A stretch of DNA of 24,137 nt from a virus, in the IMG/VR virus record IMGVR_UViG_3300034063_000021, positions 1 through 24,137 of that record; one strand, written 5' to 3'. Position 1 is the stretch's first letter. Each line of letters opens with the position of its first letter. The notes below the pieces were generated by a model. The model was not told the DNA's origin. It made no database searches and was given only the letters and a program-made list of their open reading frames with translations. Positions 15,979 to 21,829 of the stretch are shown here, piece after piece. The translations under genes were made by a program, and so were the position numbers.

Positions 15979-16176
15979 TTACACCTTTGATTTGAGGTAA
16001 CGGATGATTTCAATACATCCAGCCATCCTACCGGATTCCCACGCTGTCATCTCGTGGTCTGGGTAGTTGTCTGGATACATCTCATCGAGTTCAGCAATGA
16101 GGTTCTTAAGAGAAATACTCCCCCCAACCACACGGGTCAGGGGAAGCAGGTCTGGATCTAAGTAGTTGTCAGCCAT
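15979..16176 (-). CDS. Unknown 65-residue protein
   Basis: I do not recognise a family. ATG at 16176 overlaps the NrdB stop by 8 bases, and the stop lies 2 bases before the proline-rich gene. The frame is open further upstream, but that part overlaps NrdB and lacks a good start. The sequence starts MADNYLDPDLLPLTRVVGGS and continues through a helix-like NLIAELDEMYPD and MTAWESGRMAGCIEIIRYLK. It is acidic and soluble-looking, with no membrane segment or metal motif. It sits at the junction between nucleotide metabolism and structural genes. Confidence 0.65.
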   Translation of the reverse strand: MADNYLDPDLLPLTRVVGGSISLKNLIAELDEMYPDNYPDHEMTAWESGRMAGCIEIIRYLKSKV

Positions 16177-16900
16177 ACTGAGGGAGGTCAGTGTTAGATG
16201 CCTCAAAGAATGCTGGCATCCTGGCACGTTTGGTATCGGATAGGCCCGGTGCCTTACCCCTTTCATACAAGGAATCAGACTGGTTCAACCAGAAGTCCTT
16301 GTCCAGATACTTATTCTCAGACGAGGACAGCCCATCCACTACCCATCCAACAGTCGCTCTACGAAGTCGATTGAGGCCTGATGTGGACTTGAGGCCCAGC
16401 TCGGAGCAGACCATCGAGTGGACCGCGACGTGGGTTTGTTCATCTCGGCTGATGTCTGCTGCTGTGGTGCGGATGCCGATGTCTCCCGTGAATCGGAAGA
16501 AGGGAAGGATGACGAAGAAGACACTACGTTCAAGGATGGCGGCTTTCAAGAGGGGATGTTCTGGTGCGTCGAGCCATGCCTTGAGGATGTGCTTGGCTTC
16601 AGCTTCGAACTTATCGTTGGAGCCGTGAGCCGCAACAACATAGTTAAGAGCTTGGTCGTGACGCTCTTCATCCAACTGATTAGATAGCAGAGCTTGACGT
16701 ACACCAGGAGTATTAGGTAGCTCCTTTTCCAGCCCCTGCTGTAGGAATTCTCTAACAGGCAGTTCGAGGTGGCGTAGACCAAGGGCACGGTAGATCGCGT
16801 CTTCGGCACCATCAACTAGCTTGCCTTTCTGAACAGCAACTGGAGTCCACTTGCGTTTGCGGCTGATGACTTGATCATAGGGCGATAGTGTGGGGTTCAT
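16169..16900 (-). CDS. nrdB: Ribonucleotide reductase class I beta subunit (NrdB-like), radical Tyr replaced
   Basis: A 243-residue ferritin-like protein, shorter than E. coli NrdB (about 375). Start chosen at ATG 16900, which overlaps the NrdA stop as ATGA; a TTG at 16918 in the same frame is less likely. Numbering from the ATG, metal ligands are readable: E78xxH81 in DEERHD, E124 in ILERSVFFVILPFFRF (like E. coli E204), and E154xxH157 in SRDEQTHVAVH (like E238/H241); the first carboxylate is probably E46 or E51. The residue four after H81, Tyr122 in E. coli, is Leu85. A conserved Tyr (242) sits next to the C-terminus (DLPQYG), as needed for radical transfer to NrdA. It pairs with NrdA to make deoxynucleotides. 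The cofactor subclass is uncertain. Confidence 0.87.
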   Translation of the reverse strand: MNPTLSPYDQVISRKRKWTPVAVQKGKLVDGAEDAIYRALGLRHLELPVREFLQQGLEKELPNTPGVRQALLSNQLDEERHDQALNYVVAAHGSNDKFEAEAKHILKAWLDAPEHPLLKAAILERSVFFVILPFFRFTGDIGIRTTAADISRDEQTHVAVHSMVCSELGLKSTSGLNRLRRATVGWVVDGLSSSENKYLDKDFWLNQSDSLYERGKAPGLSDTKRARMPAFFEASNTDLPQYG

Positions 16901-18336
16901 TCTCCGCAAGGAATACAAGGTTCATTGTCGGGCTGAACTTTCGGGCAGCCACAATCCGGATCAATGTCTGTTTCAAAGTTAAAGAGATCTTTGAAATCAT
17001 CATTTAGTGCAGCCAGAGCATCGTCCTTGGCCTGCGTATCAGGCATCACCTGAAGAGCATAGTAGAGAGACGTTTGGGGTGAGTCCAGCCACTCCTTGAG
17101 GAAGGCTGTGTCGTAGGTGACGACATCGCTCCAACTGTTGAACGAGTACCCATGGAACAGCAGTGTATGTTGGAAGAGTCGCACTATTCCATCAACTACC
17201 CGCGTGTAGTTATCCCAACCAACTTCCGCAGCAATTTCGCAGTCGTCAGGGTAATCGTATGACTGAACCCCAAACGTTCCCGAATCACGATCGACGTGAC
17301 GGCTAATAGGAGGAGCCAACTCTGGAGTGGCAGTGAAGCCCCTAAGATCGATGTTGCTGTAGCTGCAAGAAGCGGTAGGAGCAATAGCGAACGCCCTGTC
17401 CATCTTGGCGTGGCGGGCGATCTGTGCTGCTGCTTCAACGGCCTTGGCAAGTTCCCCAACGAGTACATCGGCGGGGGAATTTTGTGATGCGTGTGCGAAG
17501 TAATCATCTAAAGCCTGACCAAATTGTTTGTAGGTGACTTTGTGATAGGCAAGGAAGTTAGCCAGGCCCAAAACACCAAGTCCTACTTGTCGGTCAGTTT
17601 CAGGAGGCAGATATTCTCCAGTATTTCCAACTCCTGTCTTAGCATGAAGTGCTACCAGGGACGACATACCCTCGGTAAATGCTGGCACCAGCTCATCAAT
17701 GTCGCAGGCACCAAGATTGATATGTTGTAGGAGGCAAGTACCACGGCTGGGGAGGTAGACCTCAAGACATACATTTCCGTAGATGCGCTTACCGTAGGCA
17801 TCACGACGAATCTTATTTAGCCAGATATCACCCTTCTTGATACCATCAAGGGTAGCTGCAATCAGTTCTGGAGAAGCATCCTCCAAAAAGTGACTATCAA
17901 CATTAAGGCAACGCTTTACCCAAGCCAGATCCGAACGACTGGCACGGATGAAATCAATAGCATCGGGATGAGTATAGTCAAGATGGCATACCACAGCCCC
18001 ATTCTTGTAGAATCCTCCCCTTCGAAGTGTTTCATTAAGAGCCGAGTAGATGCGAGCAAAAGAAACAGGACCAGAGGCGGTAAGGCCGTGACCATTGTCG
18101 TGGCCCAACGGACGGAGTTTAGAAAGGTGGACCGCAACACCAGCACCATTACGGAGAGCGTGGGAAACAAAACGCCAGGAGGCTTCAATACCCTCGGGAC
18201 CCTCCATGCTGTCTTCTACTACAAAGACGGTGCAACTGACGGGAAGGCGCGATTCCGGATTGTCGATCCACGATTGAACGCGACCGGTCCGGGCGATAGT
18301 TTTAGGGAGGTCTCCCAGGTCAGCAAAGTTGGTCAT
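16897..18336 (-). CDS. nrdA: Ribonucleotide reductase class I alpha subunit (NrdA-like), compact
   Basis: A 479-residue catalytic subunit that reduces ribonucleotides to deoxyribonucleotides. Visible residues: Cys35 in LPVSC (like E. coli C225), N188-x-C190-x-E192 in GNVCLEVYLP (N437/C439/E441), Cys201 in TCLLQHINLGAC (C462), tandem Y425-Y426 in SLYYAL (Y730/Y731), and a C-terminal CIPC (474-477) for thioredoxin/glutaredoxin recharge, with an extra CGC at 462-464. The tandem Tyr and the adjacent NrdB mark it as class I, although compact cyanophage enzymes of this type have been labelled class II. There is no N-terminal ATP cone, so overall activity is probably not switched off by dATP. It starts at ATG 18336, overlapping the MazG-like stop as ATGA. 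Confidence 0.93.
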   Translation of the reverse strand: MTNFADLGDLPKTIARTGRVQSWIDNPESRLPVSCTVFVVEDSMEGPEGIEASWRFVSHALRNGAGVAVHLSKLRPLGHDNGHGLTASGPVSFARIYSALNETLRRGGFYKNGAVVCHLDYTHPDAIDFIRASRSDLAWVKRCLNVDSHFLEDASPELIAATLDGIKKGDIWLNKIRRDAYGKRIYGNVCLEVYLPSRGTCLLQHINLGACDIDELVPAFTEGMSSLVALHAKTGVGNTGEYLPPETDRQVGLGVLGLANFLAYHKVTYKQFGQALDDYFAHASQNSPADVLVGELAKAVEAAAQIARHAKMDRAFAIAPTASCSYSNIDLRGFTATPELAPPISRHVDRDSGTFGVQSYDYPDDCEIAAEVGWDNYTRVVDGIVRLFQHTLLFHGYSFNSWSDVVTYDTAFLKEWLDSPQTSLYYALQVMPDTQAKDDALAALNDDFKDLFNFETDIDPDCGCPKVQPDNEPCIPCGE

Positions 18337-18704
18337 ACTAGATCGTCAAGGATAGGTGGATAGTAGTTAGGTCCCTTCAGTACTTTACCATCTGCTCGAC
18401 GTAGGGGTTTGCCATCGACCAGCTTGGACATATTGCTTTCAAACACTCGACGCATGGCCACGTCCAGATTCCACCCACGAGCAGCAGCATACTGGTAACA
18501 GACAAACACGAGATCGGCCAGCTCCTTCAATTGATCAACCTTTGGGACACTCAGCTCATCTTCAAACGCATCACGCCACTCCTTGTACTCCTCGTTGATT
18601 AGAGTTGCTTGAAGTTCGTGAACATTCTCATCAGAGGTGTTGAGAGGTTGATCCATTACCTCCCGAAAAGTAATGGCCTGTTGAAGCAACGATGGAGTGA
18701 TCAT
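18333..18704 (-). CDS. mazG: MazG-like nucleotide pyrophosphohydrolase
   Basis: A 123-residue all-alpha NTP pyrophosphatase-like protein. The metal-binding pattern is readable: INEEYKEWRDAF near residues 36-47 (ExxE region), then KELADLVFVCYQYAAARGWN near 61-80 (ExxD region). The C-terminal PNYYPPILDDLV is often seen at the end of phage MazG/PRA-PH-like proteins. Such enzymes hydrolyse (d)NTPs or related nucleotides to monophosphates; cyanophage MazG proteins are thought to adjust nucleotide pools or host physiology. The ATG at 18704 overlaps the DUF3310 stop as ATGA, and the stop overlaps the NrdA start as ATGA, so it sits inside a coupled nucleotide cassette. The exact substrate is unknown. 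Confidence 0.85.
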   Translation of the reverse strand: MITPSLLQQAITFREVMDQPLNTSDENVHELQATLINEEYKEWRDAFEDELSVPKVDQLKELADLVFVCYQYAAARGWNLDVAMRRVFESNMSKLVDGKPLRRADGKVLKGPNYYPPILDDLV

Positions 18705-18916
18705 CGATTACGACCTTCCGAAACTTGGGCAATCTTCTTCTCAATGTAGGCCTTAGCCTTCAGGAGATCATCCAGTTCGGACTCATAATCCTTATACCCA
18801 GCACGGCAGATGTACTTAACCACATTGCCACAAAGGAAGTCCAGGTTCTGATCAATGATGAAGTCCCACACTTGAGACCCGCCACGTTGGTAGTGGGAAG
18901 GTGAATACTTACTCAC
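18701..18916 (-). CDS. DUF3310-family protein
   Basis: A 71-residue protein if started at GTG 18916 (VSKYSPSHYQRGGSQVWDFI). The PSHYxxG..VWDFI..., LDFLCGNVVKYICRAGYKD and LDDLLKAKAYIEKKI segments are the DUF3310 signature found in many phages, often next to nucleotide metabolism genes; some members are described as nucleotide-kinase-like (T7 gp1.7 context). The GTG overlaps the preceding gene's stop by 8 bases. The frame is open further upstream, with ATG at 19105 giving 134 residues. That extension is low-complexity Ser/Thr/Pro-rich and would lie wholly inside the preceding gene, so the short form is preferred. No convincing Shine-Dalgarno sequence supports either start. Confidence 0.8.
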   Translation of the reverse strand: MSKYSPSHYQRGGSQVWDFIIDQNLDFLCGNVVKYICRAGYKDYESELDDLLKAKAYIEKKIAQVSEGRNR

Positions 18917-19181
18917 GCTTTTCGAAGAGATCTTTGTAGGCTGGGTTGGTTCGGATTTTCCAGAGGCAGTACTCGTTCCAGAGTTTGCCCACGGGTCCTC
19001 TGCGGTTGAAGGCTTGTCGGTCGAGCCACAATCGGACTCCAAGAAGTCTTTTATGGAATTGTAGTGCGATGGTGATGCGGAGATGTTGTACCTGTAGGTC
19101 CACATAATGAAAAAGGTTTCGATCCAGAATGTAGAGAACAATAAGGACTAGAGAGATCTCTAGCCAAATGAGGGGGTCCAT
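18909..19181 (-). CDS. Unknown 90-residue protein with one N-terminal membrane segment
   Basis: I do not recognise a family. ATG at 19181 follows AAGGA at a good distance, and overlaps the exonuclease stop by 22 bases. Residues 4-19 (LIWLEISLVLIVLYIL) form a clear hydrophobic helix. A basic, aromatic-rich C-terminal part follows (RLLGVRLWLDRQAFNRRGPV, then NEYCLWKIRTNPAYKDLFEK). It is probably a small inner-membrane protein with a cytoplasmic C-terminus. The segment 18917-19105 is also open in the DUF3310 frame, but the better ribosome site and membrane helix favour this frame. Confidence 0.65.
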   Translation of the reverse strand: MDPLIWLEISLVLIVLYILDRNLFHYVDLQVQHLRITIALQFHKRLLGVRLWLDRQAFNRRGPVGKLWNEYCLWKIRTNPAYKDLFEKRE

Positions 19182-19999
19182 AGGATAGGTTCCTTCGTGG
19201 TTGAATTGTATTCGCCTGGACGAAGGATCCTAGCCAAACGAGCGTTGCGGAGGGCATCCTCCTCGGTCAATCCAGTCTTTTGGTAAGCGGCTACAATAGC
19301 CTCCCATGGATCTTCCGCTTTGTCAAGGATCTTCCTGGCACCTACTGATCCAACTCCAGGAACCCCCTTGTACCCGTCCACCGGATCACCGGTCAGGCAC
19401 TGCGTCCAGAACCAGTAGTCGGCTTCTTCGGGGGTGACAGTGACCTCCTCTTCGCCGTTGAACAGGCGACAGGCGATCTGTTTCATATCCTTGTCGGGAC
19501 TGATTAGGATGAAGTCAGATGGATCTAGGTGGCACTCCAATCCTAGGGCATCATCTGCTTCGAGATTGGGGTAGCGAATAACTTTGTAGTGCTTTGCACA
19601 CCAGTTGAGAAGCCTCTTGTATCCTACGGGCTTACGCTTGGTGCGCTTGCCCTTGTATTCCGGATCAATAAGCTTCCTGAAATTTTTTGTGTCAGAAAAG
19701 TAGAGGGTGATGTAGTTGCTGTCAAACCGTTGACGGAGGAGCTGGAGTTCCCCCTCAAAGATTTCTAGGACAACCTTAAAGTTGCTGGCGATCGTAATCA
19801 GATCATCGCCCCAGTCAAGTTCCGTTTCAGCAGATTGACAGGCGCGATAGGCAAAGAAGTCGGCATCAACACGGAGATGTGTATCAGTGACAGTCTGCCC
19901 ACGAAGCTCCTTCTTTTGCTTCTGCCGCGAGGGGTACTCTGAGGTTGTAGTATTCTCCGGCTTGGACGATCGCCCATTCGAGTTGGAACTTGGCATCAT
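19160..19999 (-). CDS. gp6: 5'-3' exonuclease, FEN family (gp6-like)
   Basis: A 279-residue protein (T7 gp6 is about 300). It contains HLRVDADFFAYRA (metal Asp, about 43-55), KLIDPEYKGKRTKRKPVGYK near 108-127, LEADDALG near 146-153, ISPDKDMKQIACRLFNG near 163-179, and a helix-hairpin-helix GDPVDGYKGVPGVGSVGARK near 203-222. The TEEDALRNARLARILRPGEY end also parallels T7 gp6. It degrades host DNA for nucleotides and removes RNA primers. No start codon exists between the polymerase stop and the catalytic core, so the ATG at 19999 (or 19996) must be used, giving a 116-base overlap with the polymerase gene. The first roughly 40 residues are Lys/Ser/Gln-rich and probably disordered. Confidence 0.9.
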   Translation of the reverse strand: MMPSSNSNGRSSKPENTTTSEYPSRQKQKKELRGQTVTDTHLRVDADFFAYRACQSAETELDWGDDLITIASNFKVVLEIFEGELQLLRQRFDSNYITLYFSDTKNFRKLIDPEYKGKRTKRKPVGYKRLLNWCAKHYKVIRYPNLEADDALGLECHLDPSDFILISPDKDMKQIACRLFNGEEEVTVTPEEADYWFWTQCLTGDPVDGYKGVPGVGSVGARKILDKAEDPWEAIVAAYQKTGLTEEDALRNARLARILRPGEYNSTTKEPILWTPSFG

Positions 20000-21665
20000 T
20001 AACGAGGTTTGGTTTTACAGCAAGTTGAATTTCGTCGTGAATCCAACCAAGCCATTGGAAGTCCACATCCCAGGCATACCCCAGTTGTTGGAATTGATTG
20101 AATGAAATGACATTCCACCTTTTGCAAACAATGGCTCCGGCGGATTGAAGGAGGTAGTTAAGGGCAGCGTGCTTCTTTCCTTGGAGGCGGATGGGGCGAC
20201 CATCCAACCCTTTGAGAACATCGGACTCTGCTCGTTTGTTGACTGCCTTGAGAAGTTGATCAAGGCCAGGAATAGCCTCAAGGAACTTCTTACGAATGTC
20301 CTTACCAAGAGCAGCGGCTTTCTTGTCGTCGAGGGACTTGTCTAGGGAAGCTCCGATCTTCTTATCCGATGCTCCGTAGATAAAGGCATAGGTCAGGGTC
20401 TTAACGTCCTTTCTGGAGCAGCCAACCCGATCAGCATTTTGTTGATGAATGTCTCCATTGACAACAACATCTGCGAAGGCACCTCCGTCATAAAAAGCAA
20501 GATAGTGGCCAAGCATACGCAGCTCAAGTCCAGAAGCATCAGCGCCAACCTGACGCATACCTACGCCAGGACCAAACAGTTCACGACACCGAGGATCAGA
20601 GGAAGTCTGACCAAGGTTAGGACGACTGTGGGCATTCCGTCCTGTGTTCGTGGCCAATTGGCACGTATGATGGATACGCCCTTCCCTGGTGACAGTCTTT
20701 AGCCAAGCATTAGCACCATCTGATAGTTGACCCAGAGCCTTTTGAAGTTCTAGGATTCGTCCAAATGTATTGGCCTCCTTTGTTCCGATGGATTGGAGGA
20801 TGCCTTCATCAATCTTGGGTCGTCCGGTGTCGGTGAATACCTCAGGCTGCCAATTCCTCCAGGTCATGAAGGCCCAACCGATGTGGTCGCGGCTTGTGGG
20901 ATTGAACTCCTTGAGTTTGGTGAAGGAAGCATCCTTGATGTACCCACGTGTTGCGTTGGGACGCTTAGGGGTCATCTGACCACCATCCACATACGGAAAG
21001 GCTGCCCTCATTTGATCAGCCAGTTGATCCATTTCTGTTCTGAGAACGGACTCTAACTGCTGTGCCTTGCGGACATCAAAGGGCCATCCAGAGGCTTCCT
21101 GCTTGGCCATAATGGCTGCCACATCATGCTCAAGTTGGATGGAATCTTCGAACTTGCTCAGCTTTGGTGAGAACAGCTCGAACAAAGTCATGCCAACATG
21201 AACATCCTGTTCGCAGTAGTCTTCCATTTCAATAGACCACTCCGACCAGTCAGTAGTCTTAGCAAACTGTCCCTTGTAATCACCAAGGCGGTAGCCCCAA
21301 GATTCAAGAGAGTGCCTACCGAAAAGCTTACTGGGCATTCCGATGGGCCTTTTACGAAAGTCCCTTGAAAGAATGTCCGGAAAGAACATCCTGCTCAGGA
21401 TCAACGTGTCTAGGACCTTACCCCTTGGTTCAAAGAATGGATAGATTCCTTGAAGCACCGGAATATCGAATCCAGCAATGTTGTGACCAACAAGGAGATC
21501 GGCCTCTGCCAGGATGTTGACCCCAGTAGTTACGGACTCACGGCCTCCTGTGTCGTTGTAACGGAATACCTCACCAGTATCCAGATCCTTTGCCACGATA
21601 CAATGTACGTGACTTAATCCTTGGCGTGGTAGTCCGTTTGTTTCAATGTCAAACAGAAGACGCAT
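19884..21665 (-). CDS. gp5: Family A DNA polymerase with 3'-5' exonuclease (gp5-like)
   Basis: A 593-residue replicative polymerase when started at ATG 21665; two GTG codons immediately upstream (21671, 21668) are alternatives served by AAGGTGAG. Exonuclease motifs: D6-x-E8 (FDIETNG), N62...D67 (GHNIAGFD), Y150xxxD154. Polymerase motifs: A, D376 in GADASGLELR; B, R418 to Y430 with K422 and Tyr426 at the E. coli Pol I 762 / T7 526 position; C, H543-D544-E545. The C-terminus ASWADCH matches the T7 end NWAICH. It is about 110 residues shorter than T7 gp5 (704); the region before FNPTSRDH (255-261) is much shorter than the T7 thioredoxin-binding loop. TGATG links it to the zinc-ribbon gene. The 3' end overlaps the exonuclease gene. 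Confidence 0.97.
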   Translation of the reverse strand: MRLLFDIETNGLPRQGLSHVHCIVAKDLDTGEVFRYNDTGGRESVTTGVNILAEADLLVGHNIAGFDIPVLQGIYPFFEPRGKVLDTLILSRMFFPDILSRDFRKRPIGMPSKLFGRHSLESWGYRLGDYKGQFAKTTDWSEWSIEMEDYCEQDVHVGMTLFELFSPKLSKFEDSIQLEHDVAAIMAKQEASGWPFDVRKAQQLESVLRTEMDQLADQMRAAFPYVDGGQMTPKRPNATRGYIKDASFTKLKEFNPTSRDHIGWAFMTWRNWQPEVFTDTGRPKIDEGILQSIGTKEANTFGRILELQKALGQLSDGANAWLKTVTREGRIHHTCQLATNTGRNAHSRPNLGQTSSDPRCRELFGPGVGMRQVGADASGLELRMLGHYLAFYDGGAFADVVVNGDIHQQNADRVGCSRKDVKTLTYAFIYGASDKKIGASLDKSLDDKKAAALGKDIRKKFLEAIPGLDQLLKAVNKRAESDVLKGLDGRPIRLQGKKHAALNYLLQSAGAIVCKRWNVISFNQFQQLGYAWDVDFQWLGWIHDEIQLAVKPNLVNDAKFQLEWAIVQAGEYYNLRVPLAAEAKEGASWADCH

Positions 21666-21829
21666 CACCACTGCTCACCTTCTTCTGCGTCCAATGCCCT
21701 TTGCGTGAGGACATCAGGCTTACCACACTCAGTACAGAAAAAGCCAGCAATATCCATCTCTGAATAGAAGAAGGAAGTAGAACCGCAGGAACAAAGATCA
21801 TGTGTGTCCTTAGAAATCAGTGTAGTCAT
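21665..21829 (-). CDS. Small zinc-ribbon protein, unknown function
   Basis: A 54-residue protein when started at ATG 21829 (MTTLISKDTHDLCSCGSTSF). A TTG at 21859 would add ten residues inside the helicase gene and is less likely. Two knuckles, C13-x-C15 and C32-x-x-C35 (FFCTECGKPDV), suggest one structural zinc. It overlaps the primase-helicase stop by 20 bases and the polymerase start as TGATG. T7 also has small unknown genes (4.3-4.7) here, but without an evident relation. Position between helicase and polymerase suggests, without proof, a replication accessory or nucleic-acid-binding role. Confidence 0.72.
   Translation of the reverse strand: MTTLISKDTHDLCSCGSTSFFYSEMDIAGFFCTECGKPDVLTQRALDAEEGEQW

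Noticed and set aside
15693-15995. Plus-strand Gly-rich open frame
   Set aside because: It is the antisense shadow of the proline-rich gene; Pro codons read as Gly on the other strand, with no ribosome site.
17890-18363. 157-codon plus-strand open frame opposite nrdA
   Set aside because: The opposite frame contains NrdA catalytic residues; this frame has no family resemblance.
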